From: Polyangium mundeleinium
GTDB taxonomy: Bacteria; Myxococcota_A; Polyangia; Polyangiales; Polyangiaceae
DNA: 64,000 bases
Direction: 5' to 3'
Assembly: GCF_028369105.1 (NCBI RefSeq)
Contig: NZ_JAQNDO010000001.1
Span: 4,680,501-4,744,500, forward strand
The position numbers were made by a program, and so were the translations under genes. Of this stretch, positions 44,675-54,200 are shown in pieces (position 1 is the first letter of the stretch; each line of letters opens with the position of its first letter). The notes beneath the pieces are model-generated. The model was given only the letters and a program-made list of their open reading frames with translations. It was not told the DNA's origin and searched no databases.

Positions 44675-45358
44675 ATGCTCGAGCGGGTCGCGGTCCACCA
44701 GACGAGGCTCCGCACGCCGGGCCTCGGCCTGGACGCGCGCGGCGTGGCGCTCGGCGCGAAGGGCGTGGTCCTCCTGCCCTCGATCGATCGGCTCGTCGCA
44801 TTCCTCGCGCTCTACACGAGGCAAGGCTCGCTCGCCGACATCCTCCGGTCGCTCGCGATCGAGGTCGTGCGCTCGAAGCTCGGGGCGCGTGAGGTGACGC
44901 TCACGTTCGCGGCGGAGACGAGCGATCGCATGGACCGGATCGCCGAGATCGCGCGCCTCGCGGGCGGATACACGTTCACCGGGACGAGTCGCCACTTCGT
45001 CCAGTACCGCGACGCAGCGGCGCCCTTCGGCTACGACGTGGCGCAGATCAGCGCGGGCGACGCGACGCTCTGGCTCTACCACAACACGTTTTCGCAGAGC
45101 TACGAGGCGGAGCGGAAGATCGACGTGCGCTCGCTCGTGCTGCGCCTCGAGCCGCACGCGGATCCTTCGACGGGGCGCGAGCCCGGGCCGCGCTGGCTCG
45201 CCGCGGAGGCCGGGCTCGGGCCGGCGCTGATCCACTACTTCGTACGCTCGGGTGTCACGGCCGAGGTCGGCGTCGCCGAGTGGCCGCCGGCGTCGAGCTT
45301 CGAGACGGGCCGGTCGTCCGGTACCTGTTTCGCGTGCCCGAGCTGCCGGAGCGCATGA
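44675..45358 (+). CDS. Conserved-looking protein of unknown function, first of a three-gene cluster
   Basis: 227 residues in this frame; AGAGGAG lies 7 nt before ATG 44675. No signal peptide, transmembrane helix or catalytic motif recognised. The N-terminal part is alpha/beta (GVALGAKGVVLLPSIDRLVA, RSLAIEVVRSKLGAREVTLT) and the middle contains YTFTGTSRHFVQYRDAAAPF. The last 25 residues (SSFETGRSSGTCFACPSCRS) look out of frame relative to good coding sequence in the next frame. The true C-terminus is therefore unclear: either an authentic overlap with the following gene or a frameshift joining the two into one protein of about 500 residues. Divergent from the kinase-AAA gene with a 230-nt spacer. 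Confidence 0.65.
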   Translation: MLERVAVHQTRLRTPGLGLDARGVALGAKGVVLLPSIDRLVAFLALYTRQGSLADILRSLAIEVVRSKLGAREVTLTFAAETSDRMDRIAEIARLAGGYTFTGTSRHFVQYRDAAAPFGYDVAQISAGDATLWLYHNTFSQSYEAERKIDVRSLVLRLEPHADPSTGREPGPRWLAAEAGLGPALIHYFVRSGVTAEVGVAEWPPASSFETGRSSGTCFACPSCRSA

Positions 45359-46200
45359 TCCCGCTGCTCACGCGGACGCCGGGCCTTTCGATGTTCGTCC
45401 CGGCCGCGCCGGGCACGGCCGTGGAGGTCGGTTTTCGGCACCCCGTGAACCTCCGCGCGTGCCCCGTTTTCGCGGAGACGGGCCTCGTTCTTTTTCGCGG
45501 CCACGGGCTCGATCCGCTGGAGATCCCGAAGTTGCCCGCGCTCGGCGACGTGCGCGCCTTCGCCCGCATGGAGATGCGCAAGGACGTGGCGGCTGCGCAC
45601 GCGAGCGCCCAGCCGACGACGTCCGTCTCGGTCGCGCTGCGCCTCGTGCCCACGCTCGATCCGTGGCGGCACGTGACCGCGACCTGGGTCGAGGCCGAGG
45701 ACCTGCCGGTGCTGCGCCGCATCGCCTACGCGCTCGGGCCGGAGAGCCTGCGCGCGGCGCGCGTCGCGTTCACCGAGCGCGGCGCGATCGTTCGCCATCC
45801 GACGGGCATCGAGGGCATCCCCGTAGGGCAGTTCTTCCGCGAGGTGCACAAGCAACTCTACGTGCCCGCGGGCTACGACGTGGTGCCCGCGGTCGCGCCT
45901 GACGTGCTTTATCGCTCGCTTGGCGCGCCGCCGGGGCAGGTGCTCTTCATCGGCCGCGACGGCACCGTGCTCGGCGTGCCCGAGGAGGGGTTCGTCTCGC
46001 TCGAAGCGGCCGTGCTCGAAGCGCAGGCGTGGCTCCCGCTCGCGGCCGATCGCTTCGCGGACGCGCTCTCGTCGGCGCTGGCCACGGAGCTGCCCGAGGT
46101 GACGCTCGGCGGCGTGGGGCTCCGGCCGCTGCGGGACGTCAACGCAGGCGACGACGGCGCACTCCCCGCGCTCCCCGGGGGCGCGGGCAGCGGAGGCTAG
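45280..46200 (+). CDS. Protein of unknown function, overlaps preceding gene by 79 nt
   Basis: 306 residues from GTG 45280. An ATG at 45355 overlaps the upstream stop (ATGA) and is an alternative start, but the stretch before it (VELRDGPVVRYLFRVPELPE) reads like real protein, so coding begins earlier. No signal peptide or membrane helix. Alpha/beta sequence with segments such as PGTAVEVGFRHPVNLRACPV, LVLFRGHGLDPLEIPKLPAL and GQVLFIGRDGTVLGVPEEGF; a Gly-rich tail. I do not recognise the family. It is followed after 1 nt by the next gene, implying coupled translation. Confidence 0.65.
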   Translation: MAAGVELRDGPVVRYLFRVPELPERMIPLLTRTPGLSMFVPAAPGTAVEVGFRHPVNLRACPVFAETGLVLFRGHGLDPLEIPKLPALGDVRAFARMEMRKDVAAAHASAQPTTSVSVALRLVPTLDPWRHVTATWVEAEDLPVLRRIAYALGPESLRAARVAFTERGAIVRHPTGIEGIPVGQFFREVHKQLYVPAGYDVVPAVAPDVLYRSLGAPPGQVLFIGRDGTVLGVPEEGFVSLEAAVLEAQAWLPLAADRFADALSSALATELPEVTLGGVGLRPLRDVNAGDDGALPALPGGAGSGG

Positions 46201-46201
46201 C

Positions 46202-47131
46202 TTGGCGAGCGACGACGAACGGTTCGAAGAGCTCGTCGCAGGGATCGTCGCGCCCCTCGTTCTCGGCGGAAAATTGCATCTCGCGCGGCCGTTCGGGCAA
46301 GCCGGGACGAAGCTCGGGGAGGGGAGGCACATCGTCGACGCGGACCTGCGCTCGCGGATCGACGTCGCGCGGGTGAGGCGCGCGCGGCTCCTCGCGCCGG
46401 TCGACACGTTGCCGGAGCTCGACGAGCACGAGTGGGCCCTCGCCGCGGCGCTGAACGACGTCTTGCAGGTGACGAACCACGAGCTCGGCGGGCTCTTCAC
46501 GAAGGGGCGCTACATGCGCCTGCTGCGGAGCGTGTTCGAATTGTGTGGCCACGTTCCGCCGCCGCGCGACGTGGGCGCGGCGCTCGCCCGCCACGCGACG
46601 TTCGCGCGCGTGATGGAGCTCAACCGCGCGGATACGTCGGTGCGGTGGTGGACGGGCTCGGCGAGCTTCCGCGGCGTGCCTCCGCCGAAGCGGCTCCTGA
46701 TGTGGCAAGGCCTGCGGCGCGTGCACGTGGAGACGCAGCGGGTGCCGCTGCACGAGATGTGCGACGGTCTGCCGTCGACGGTCGCCGAGGGCTACCAGGC
46801 CGTGCTCGCGGTGTGGCTGTCGCGCTCGCCGCTCACGGATCTCGGTTCCATCACGCGCGCTGCGCCGGCCTTCGCCTGGTCGCCCGCGACGATCGCGCTC
46901 ATCGCGGTCCCCGCGGGTCGGATGCTCGCGTTTCGGGTGCTCGCGCGGCAGCGTGCCGAGCACGTGAGCGCCGCGCTGGAGAAGGCGCGCGCAGGGCTCG
47001 ACGGCGGGCTCGGGGCGCATCGAGCGGTGGTGGAAGAGTTTTCCCGGGAGGTCGTGAGCGCCTTCGAGGCGATGCACGCCAAACCGGAGAAGCGGGCTGG
47101 ATCGGGTACGTCGTCCTCGCCGCGCACCTGA
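46202..47131 (+). CDS. Protein of unknown function, third of the cluster
   Basis: 309 residues from TTG 46202, which lies 1 nt after the TAG of the preceding gene; no ATG or GTG occurs earlier in frame, so a coupled TTG start is most plausible. No signal peptide. Predicted mainly helical (ALNDVLQVTNHELGGLFTKG, RYMRLLRSVFELCGHVPPPR, ATIALIAVPAGRMLAFRVLA). The hydrophobic stretch around residues 235-250 is short and probably buried rather than transmembrane. Ser/Thr-rich C-terminus. Family unknown. It converges with lpxB, whose stop lies 19 nt away. Confidence 0.65.
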   Translation: MASDDERFEELVAGIVAPLVLGGKLHLARPFGQAGTKLGEGRHIVDADLRSRIDVARVRRARLLAPVDTLPELDEHEWALAAALNDVLQVTNHELGGLFTKGRYMRLLRSVFELCGHVPPPRDVGAALARHATFARVMELNRADTSVRWWTGSASFRGVPPPKRLLMWQGLRRVHVETQRVPLHEMCDGLPSTVAEGYQAVLAVWLSRSPLTDLGSITRAAPAFAWSPATIALIAVPAGRMLAFRVLARQRAEHVSAALEKARAGLDGGLGAHRAVVEEFSREVVSAFEAMHAKPEKRAGSGTSSSPRT

Positions 47132-47149
47132 TCATTTGGGGTCAAAGGA

Positions 47150-48292
47150 TCAGAGCCACGGCTCCAGCAGGGCCGCGACGCGCGCGCCGAACGTGCCCGG
47201 GGAAGGCGAACGGAGCCGCGCTTCGAGCTCGCGGGCGTCGGCTTGGGCGCGCGCACGGGACTCGTCGTTCGCGAGGGACGCGGCGGTCGTGGCGAGCTCG
47301 CGGGCCGAGCACGCGTCCTGAAGCAGCTCGGGGGAGGCGCGGCGGTCGAGCAGAACGTTCGGCAGGCCGATGTGCGGCGTGCGCACGAGGCGGCGCGCGA
47401 GGGCGTAGGTGAGGGGATCGACGCGGTAGCCGATGACCGTGGGCAGCCCGGCGAGCGCTGCCTCCAGACAAGCCGTGCCCGAAGCGCAAAGCGCGAGATC
47501 GAAGGCCCCGAGCAGCGGAGATGCGCCATGCTCCGCGTCGGCTTCGGTGATCCCGACGCCGGCACGGCGAGCCGCACGTTCGAGCTCGTCGCGGGCGCGC
47601 GCGTCGAGCCACGGGGCCACGAGCACGCGCGCTTCGTCCACGTCGCCGCGGGCCGTGAGCCTTGAGGCGGCCTCGCAGAAGAGTGGCGCGAGGCGCGTGA
47701 TCTCGCCGGCGCGGCTGCCCGGGAGCACGGCGACGGCGCGACCGGCGCCGAGCCCGAGCCGCGCGCGCGCGACCTCGCGGGGAAGGCGTGGCGCGTCGGC
47801 GGACGGATGCCCCACGAACCGCGCGTCGTACCCCGCGTCGCGCCAGAGCGACTCCTCGAACGGCAGGACGACGGCGAGCCGATCGACGGCATCGTGGAGC
47901 GCGCGGATCCTCCCCGCACGCCAGGCCCAGACCTGCGGCGCGACGGCCCACAGGACACGTGTCCCGCGGCGCCTCAGCGCCCGCCCGAGCCGCGCGTTGA
48001 GCTCCGTGAAGTTCACGAGCAACGCAGCGCGCGGTGGATCCTTTCGGATCCGGCCGAGCAGCGCGGCGAGCGATCGCCCGAGCGCCGGCGCCTTGCGGAG
48101 CACGTCGAGCGTGCCCATCGCGGCGACGTCCGACGTATCCGCGAGCGTCGCCATGGCCTGCGCCCTGCAACCACGTCCCCCGATGCCGAACGCGCGCACG
48201 GCCGGACCGAGCGCGCGCAGCACCTCGGCCGCGATGCGATCCCCCGAGGCCTCGCCCGCGACGACGAGCAACGGCGCGCCGGCCCCGCTCAC
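47150..48292 (-). CDS. lpxB: Lipid-A-disaccharide synthase
   Basis: 380 residues from GTG 48292-48290, which overlaps the TGA of the RNase D gene (GTGA) and has AGGAG just upstream. LpxB joins UDP-2,3-diacylglucosamine and lipid X to form the lipid A disaccharide core at the cytoplasmic face of the inner membrane. Diagnostic segments: VVAGEASGDRIAAEVLRALG at the N-terminus, VLWAVAPQVWAWRAGRIRAL, FVGHPSADAPRL, VAVLPGSRAGEI and CASGTACLEAALAGLPTVIG. Length matches the family. The window has no other Raetz-pathway gene, so it is separated from a typical lpxA-lpxB arrangement. The protein continues to PGTFGARVAALLEPWL. Confidence 0.95.
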   Translation of the reverse strand: MSGAGAPLLVVAGEASGDRIAAEVLRALGPAVRAFGIGGRGCRAQAMATLADTSDVAAMGTLDVLRKAPALGRSLAALLGRIRKDPPRAALLVNFTELNARLGRALRRRGTRVLWAVAPQVWAWRAGRIRALHDAVDRLAVVLPFEESLWRDAGYDARFVGHPSADAPRLPREVARARLGLGAGRAVAVLPGSRAGEITRLAPLFCEAASRLTARGDVDEARVLVAPWLDARARDELERAARRAGVGITEADAEHGASPLLGAFDLALCASGTACLEAALAGLPTVIGYRVDPLTYALARRLVRTPHIGLPNVLLDRRASPELLQDACSARELATTAASLANDESRARAQADARELEARLRSPSPGTFGARVAALLEPWL

Positions 48293-49524
48293 GACTCCTC
48301 GCGCTGCGCGCTCCCCCGTGCCTGCTCGCCTGGCGCCGTGAGCAGCGACGCAAGGCGCTTGCCGTACCGCTCGACCCGCTTCGCTCCGAGCCCTGGGATC
48401 GCCGCGATCCGCGCCAGCGTCGCCGCGGAATCTTCCCCCGCCGCCGTGAACAGGATGCTCGCGACATCCTGCGCGCAATGCCCCGGCAGCACGGCCTGCT
48501 CGTCGATGCCGCGGCGCTTCGCCTCGGCGCGCCGGAACGCGCTGATCTTCGCCTCGATCTCCCGCCGCCGCGCGATCTCCTTCCGATCGACCGGCGCGAC
48601 CCCGAAGAGCGCTTCCTCCTCGGGCGGCACGTTCCCTTCGGCCGCGCCACGCGTGATCGCCTCGAGCCACCTCGCCGCGTGCCTCCCCGCGCGGCCCGAG
48701 AGCGCGCCGGGCACGTGGCCGAGCTCCGGGACCGAGGTCGGACGCCTCTGCGCGAGCTCGATCAAGATCTCGTTCGTGACGATCTTGAACGGCGGCACAT
48801 CGGCGGCCTCGGCGATCGCCTCGCGCGCGGCGACGAGGCTCCGCAGCGCGGCGCGGCCCGGCGGATCGAGCTTCTGTGCGCCCTTGATCCGCACGTACGA
48901 GGGACGTGTCTCCCGCGGAGGCGCGAGCGCGGCGCGGAGCTTGTACGCGCACTCCTCCTCGATCTCGGCTTCGATGTCGATCGCCGCCGCCTTCGCGGCG
49001 AGCGCGCGATCGAGCCGCAGGAGGTACGCGACGTCGTCCCCGAGATAACGCCGTTCCGCCGATGAAACGGGCCTTCGCGACCAGTCGTGTTGCTGAAAGC
49101 GTTTGTCGAGGACGACGCCGAGCTCCGCCGCGAGCACGGACGCGAGCCCCGTCGCCTTCTGGCCGAGGAGCCGCGCCGTCACCGAGGTGTCGCGTACGCG
49201 CGCGAGCGGCGCGCCGACCTCGGCGAGCATGCGCGCGTCGAACGTGAGATCGTGCAGCACCTTGATCGGCCCCTCGGGGCCGAGGAGTGGTTCGAGCGCG
49301 GCCGCGCTCGTCGCGAGCGTGTCGACGATCAGGACGACCGTCGAATCCCCTTCCTCCCAGGCGATCTGCGCGGCGCAGAGGCGGGGGCGGTAGACGAAGA
49401 GGCCGTTCGCCTCCACGTCCACCGCGATTTCCTTCGCCTTCATGGCGCGCTCGATCGCGCCTCCGAGCGCGCGCGCCTCGTCGACCCAGACGACGTCGTA
49501 CGGCGGCGCTTCCAGGCTCGTCAT
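48289..49524 (-). CDS. Ribonuclease D family 3'-5' exonuclease with HRDC domain
   Basis: 411 residues from ATG 49524-49522, whose ATGA overlaps the stop of the metalloprotease gene. The DEDDy exonuclease core is complete: VDVEANG (Asp36, Glu38), LHDLTFDARM (Asp96) and RRYLGDDVAYL (Tyr160, Asp164). The C-terminal part contains a likely HRDC nucleic-acid-binding domain (LRSLVAAREAIAEAADVPPF) and a final helix-hairpin-helix-like stretch (ARIAAIPGLGAKRVERYGKR). RNase D trims 3' ends of structured RNAs such as tRNA precursors. Coupled by overlaps to the upstream protease and downstream lpxB. Confidence 0.9.
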   Translation of the reverse strand: MTSLEAPPYDVVWVDEARALGGAIERAMKAKEIAVDVEANGLFVYRPRLCAAQIAWEEGDSTVVLIVDTLATSAAALEPLLGPEGPIKVLHDLTFDARMLAEVGAPLARVRDTSVTARLLGQKATGLASVLAAELGVVLDKRFQQHDWSRRPVSSAERRYLGDDVAYLLRLDRALAAKAAAIDIEAEIEEECAYKLRAALAPPRETRPSYVRIKGAQKLDPPGRAALRSLVAAREAIAEAADVPPFKIVTNEILIELAQRRPTSVPELGHVPGALSGRAGRHAARWLEAITRGAAEGNVPPEEEALFGVAPVDRKEIARRREIEAKISAFRRAEAKRRGIDEQAVLPGHCAQDVASILFTAAGEDSAATLARIAAIPGLGAKRVERYGKRLASLLTAPGEQARGSAQREES

Positions 49525-50453
49525 GGACGCGCGCGCTCGGCACGCCGCTTCGCCGCGAGGCTGAGGGCGAGGGCGAGGGCCGCGAGCGCGCTTCCGCCCG
49601 CGGATCGAGGCGCGCCCGGGGCCGTCGTGCAACAGCTCCCGTCCTCGGGCGTGATGTCCGGCGGATTGCACTGCGACTCGAAGCCGCGGCGCGGCGTGGG
49701 ATCACAGGATGCGGGGATCGGATCGCCGGGCGGGTAGGCTGCGCAGATGCCCTCGATGTCGTCGTTCTCTAGCGATCGCAGGTCGGTCGAGCCCGGCATG
49801 TAGTCGGCGAACATCGTCGCGGTCCCGTCCGCGGAGTGCGACATGCCGAGGAAATGGCCCGTCTCGTGCGTCGCGATCGAGGGCAGGTCGTAGAGGACGT
49901 TGTCGATGCCGGTCGTGAACTCGACGTTCGCCCCGTTGAGCTCCATGTCGGCGTCGTAGATCTCGCCAGTGTCGACGTTGTACGTGACCGTGGTCAGCGC
50001 GAGCGTGCTCCCCGCACCGGCGTGCGGCCACACGTCGTCGTGGAACAGGATGACGTTCGCGTTGCCCGCCTTCTTGTTGTACTCGTGCGCGTGGCACTCC
50101 ACGGGGCCGAGGTTCACGACCTTGATGCGCGGATGTTTGCCGTCGCCGCAGTCCGCGTCGGTCCATTTCTTGAAGGCATCCACGAAGATCTGCGTCGCGT
50201 CGTCGAGGTCGATCTGCACCGACGCGTCCTTCTGCATGGAGAAGCCGACGCACGGGCTCTTCCAGAAGAGCTCGACGCCGCAGTCGGTGGGGCGCACGGG
50301 CGAGCAACGCGCGCCGGTCCCGACGCCCTTGCAGCTCGTCGTGCGGCAGTAGGCGGAGGCCGTTGGCGCGAGCAGCAGCGTCGCTGCGACGAGCGAGAGC
50401 CCGGCTGCGATCGGCGCGAAGCGTCCCCGGTTACTTGCGTTCACGCGGCGCAC
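49521..50453 (-). CDS. Secreted matrixin-type zinc metalloprotease with MYXO-CTERM-like tail
   Basis: 310 residues from GTG 50453-50451 (overlapping the end of the upstream gene by 23 nt). Signal peptide IAAGLSLVAATLLLAPTASA. The zinc site is HETGHFLGMSH at about residues 194-204 (HExGHxxGxxH, matrixin/metzincin type), followed after about 16 residues by ADYMPG carrying the Met-turn methionine. The C-terminus SCCTTAPGAPRSAGGSALAA plus a hydrophobic helix and Lys/Arg end is the MYXO-CTERM sorting pattern, suggesting surface anchoring or secretion by the type II route. Cysteine pairs near the N-terminus suggest disulfides. Overlaps the RNase D start by ATGA. Confidence 0.87.
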   Translation of the reverse strand: MRRVNASNRGRFAPIAAGLSLVAATLLLAPTASAYCRTTSCKGVGTGARCSPVRPTDCGVELFWKSPCVGFSMQKDASVQIDLDDATQIFVDAFKKWTDADCGDGKHPRIKVVNLGPVECHAHEYNKKAGNANVILFHDDVWPHAGAGSTLALTTVTYNVDTGEIYDADMELNGANVEFTTGIDNVLYDLPSIATHETGHFLGMSHSADGTATMFADYMPGSTDLRSLENDDIEGICAAYPPGDPIPASCDPTPRRGFESQCNPPDITPEDGSCCTTAPGAPRSAGGSALAALALALSLAAKRRAERARP

Positions 50454-51033
50454 GCTTCACCTCCTCGATGGCCACGAGCGCGCGCGAAAGCGTCGCCCCC
50501 ACGAGCACCTCACGCGCCCCGATGCTGGGCCCGGTCCGCGGCAGCATCGTCCCTGCGTCCGGGCTCGGCGCGAGCTTCAGCACGCCCCCCTCCGTGGTGA
50601 TCACGGGGTAATGCCCTTGCGCCATCGCCGTCACCACGACGGCTGTCGACGTTTTGTGCAGAAACAAAAGCGAGCGCTCTCCGGGCGGGATCACGGCCTC
50701 GCCCGAGACCCACTGCCCGACGTCCCCCACGACCCCGCCGAGCGTCCGCACCCACACCTGCGTCCCCGACTCGCCGACCACGGAACGCTCCACGTCGAGA
50801 CGCGTGTACGTGACGATCCGCCGGCCGTTCGGCGTGTCCTCCCACATGCTCTGTCGTTCAGCCGCCTTCGCGACGACGACGAACGACGAGCCCGTCACGA
50901 GCTCGTCGAGCGAGACGACCACCGAGACCGCCGCCGCAGCTTCTTGCGGGCCCGTGTGGGGCGAGTGTGGCGATACGAACAGCGCCGCCGGCAAGGCGAT
51001 CGACAGCGCAAGCATGGAGGCTCGAACACGCAT
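50431..51033 (-). CDS. Exported protein of unknown function upstream of metalloprotease
   Basis: 200 residues from ATG 51033-51031; no ribosome site is obvious. Signal peptide ASMLALSIALPAALFVSPHS. The mature part is beta-rich (SFVVVAKAAERQSMWEDTPN, RIVTYTRLDVERSVVGESGT, GERSLLFLHKTSTAVVVTAM), resembling a small beta-sandwich, and has no cysteine and no catalytic motif. It overlaps the protease gene by 23 nt, which points to joint expression; an inhibitor or chaperone for the protease is possible but is only inference from context. Confidence 0.72.
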   Translation of the reverse strand: MRVRASMLALSIALPAALFVSPHSPHTGPQEAAAAVSVVVSLDELVTGSSFVVVAKAAERQSMWEDTPNGRRIVTYTRLDVERSVVGESGTQVWVRTLGGVVGDVGQWVSGEAVIPPGERSLLFLHKTSTAVVVTAMAQGHYPVITTEGGVLKLAPSPDAGTMLPRTGPSIGAREVLVGATLSRALVAIEEVKRAPRERK

Positions 51034-51133
51034 GCAGGGAAGGATACCACCATCGCTGCGATGACGCTCCACGTGGGGGCGACGCGCGCGCTCGTGGTCC
51101 TCGTGCCGCCCGGACACGCGACGTTCGCCCCCT

Positions 51134-51176
51134 CCAAAAAACGAAGCGCCGCGGCCCTCGAAAAGGACCGCGGCGC
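51134..51176 (-). terminator. Intrinsic terminator for the repeat-rich surface protein gene
   Basis: On the minus strand GCGCCGCGG pairs with CCGCGGCGC around a 13-nt loop and is followed by TTCGTTTTTTGG. It starts about 54 nt downstream of the surface-protein stop at 51230. Confidence 0.88.
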
Positions 51177-51229
51177 TGCATCACTTCCGGGCGCGGCCTA
51201 CCGCGCTCGGAGAGCTCCCTACCTACCGA

Positions 51230-54200
51230 TCAGCCGCGCCTTCGGCGGCGGATGAGCGCCGTCCCCGCCGCGAGCGCGAGGAGGAAGCCCACGCCAGGCG
51301 TCGCATCGCTCCCGGGCCGCGCGGCGCAGAGGCCGTGGCCCGTCAGGATGGTGCCGTCCACGGCGTCGTCCGCCGGATCGAGCGGATCGCTTTCGCCCGC
51401 GTCGACCACGCCGTTCTTGTTCTTGTCCTCTTCGCCGTCCTTGAGGCCGCCGTTGTCCGTGTCCGCGTCGAGCGGATCGGTCTTCGTCTTGCCCATGTCC
51501 GCGTCGGGTATGCAGGTCTCCGCCGCCGCGTCCGTGGCCGGGTTCGAGCAGCCGAGGCCGAGCTCGGTGCCGTCGAAGAGCCCGTCGTTGTCGCTGTCCG
51601 GATCGAGCGCGTTGATCTTCCCGTCGCCGTCCGTGTCCTCGCCAGGCTTCGGCTCCTGACCGTCGGGCACGCCGTCGTCGTCCGAGTCCGCGTCGTTCGG
51701 ATCGGTCCCGAGCTCGGCCTCCTCGTCGTCCGTCAGCCCGTCGTTGTCCGAGTCCGTGGGCGGAACGACGTTGTCGTCCTGCGGATCGTTCGGATCCCGC
51801 TCGTTTGGGTCGATCACGCCGTCCTTGTCCGTGTCCTCGTCGCCGTCGGAGACGCCGCCGCCGTCCGTGTCGGCGTTCACCGGCGAGGTCGTCGTGGCGC
51901 CGTTGTCCCCGTCGGGGACGCAGTTGCCCTTGCTCGCGTCCGTGGCCGGATTCGAGCAGTTCTTGCCCATCTCCGTGCCGTCCTTCAGCCCGTCGCCGTC
52001 GCTGTCCGGATCGAGCGCGTTGATGATGCCGTCGCCGTCGGTGTCGTCCGTCGGGTTGGGCTCCTCGCCGTCGATGACGCCGTCGTCGTCCGAGTCCGCA
52101 TCGTCCGGGTTCGTACCGATCTCGTTCTCGTAGTCGTCCGTCAGCCCATCGCTGTCGTTATCGAGCTTCGTGCTGTCGTCGCTGCCGTTGTTCGGATCGA
52201 TCTCGCCCGGATCCACCTTGCCGTTGCGGTTCACGTCCTCGGAGCCGTCGATGACGCCGCCGTTGTCCGTATCCGCGTCGAGCGGCGAGGTCGTCGTGCT
52301 GGGATCCTCGTCGGCGATGCACTTGCCCTTGCTCGTGTCCGTGGCCGGATTCGAGCAGTCCTTGCCCATCTCCGTGCCGTCGAAGAGGCCGTCGTTGTCG
52401 CTGTCCGGATCGAGCGCGTTGATGAGCCCGTCGCCGTCGGTGTCCGCGCTCGGGTTCGGCTCCTGGCCGTCGAGCACGCCATCGTCGTCCGAGTCCGCGT
52501 CGTTCGGGTTCGTCCCGATTTGCTCTTCGAGATCGTCGCTCAGGCCGTCGCCGTCGCTGTCGGTCGGCGCGTTCGAATCGTCGGCCGGATCGTTCGGATC
52601 CCGCTCGCCCGCGTCGATCTTGCCGTTCAGGTTCGTATCTTCGTCGCCGTCGGAGACGCCGCCGTTGTCCGTGTCCGGATCGAGCGGGTCCGTCGTGGTG
52701 CTCGGATCGGCGTCGGGGCGGCAGCTCTGCGCGTCCGGATCCGTCGCCGGGTTCGTGCAGTCCTTGCCGAGCTCGGTGCCGTCGAAGAGGCCGTCGTCGT
52801 CGCTGTCCGGATCGAGCGCATTGATGAGGCCGTCGCCATCGGTGTCGACGTTCCAGTCCGGCTCCTCGCCGTCGGGCACGCCGTCGTCGTCCGAGTCTGC
52901 GTCGTTCGGATCCGTGCCGGCCTGGTTCTCGACGTCGTCGGGCAGGCCGTCGCCGTCGGAGTCCTGGCAGCCGACGTCGGTCACGCCGTCGCAGTTGTTG
53001 TCGATGCCGTCGCCGCAGACCTCGGGCCCGGGCATGCCGGGGACCGCGTTGCACGCCGACACGCCCATCGCGTTGCATGCGAGGACGCCCGACGCCATGC
53101 AGGCGCCGACGCCGGCTGAGCACGCCATGCCGACGTTGAAGCCGTCGTCGACGGTGCCGTCGCAGTTGTCGTCGATGTTGTTGCAGGTCTCGGTGCCGGG
53201 CTCGTCCGGGAAGGCGTTGCAGGCCGAGGTGCCGTTCGGCAAGCACGCGAAGACGCCCGAGGTCATGCAGGCGCCCTCGCCGGCCGAGCACGCCATCCCG
53301 ACGTTGAAGCCGTCGTCGATGGTGTCGTTGCAGTCGTTGTCGAGGCCGTCGCAGATCTCCGCGCCCGTTGGCACGCAGACGCACGTGTTCGTCGCGACAT
53401 CACACGACGGCGTCGCGCCGCCGCAGTGCGTGTCCGTCACGCACTGGACGCAGGTGTTCGGCGTCCCGGCCACGTTGCAGGCCGGCGTGGGCGCCATGCA
53501 GTTCGCGTCCGACGCGCACTGATCGATGTAGATCGGCGTCGGCGGCTCGTTCGGCGACGGGCCGTTGCCGTCGGTGGGCGTGTCCTCGGCCGACGCGCCC
53601 GTCTGGCCGGCGGCTGTGATGATCGCCTGGTTCAGGATCGTGCCCGTCGCGTCCGGGTTCACGGTCACGCGGAACTTCACGGTCGTCGTGTCGTTGACGA
53701 GCATCGTCCCGCCGTTCATGGCGTTTGCGCCCGTGCCGATCCGGATGAACACCGTGTTCGTGCCGGCGTCGTACTCGCCCTGATCGTCGGCGAGCGCGTC
53801 GGTCTTCGCGCCCGTGTTCGGGCCCGAGACGACCTCGATCGAGCCCGGCACGTACGTCACGCCCATCGGGAGCGGGTCCTTCAGCACGGTGTTGATCGCC
53901 GTGTCGTTGCCGGTGTTCGTCACGGCGATCGTGTACTCGACGGTGTCACCCACCAGGAGCGCGCCGCCGTTGACGTCGACGGCCGTCTTGACCGACGTGG
54001 AGAAGTCGGGCTTGTACGTCGGGATCGACGTCACGAAGCCGGCGAGCCAGTACTGCTCCTGGGTGCTCGTCGCCGCGATCGGCGCGGACTTCTGGCCCGC
54101 CGAGAGCTTGCTCGTGATGTCCACGATGTCCATGTCCATGCCCGAGAGGCTGCCGGCCGTTCCGGTGAGCTGGGGCAGGTCGCCGGCCACCGTGACCGGG

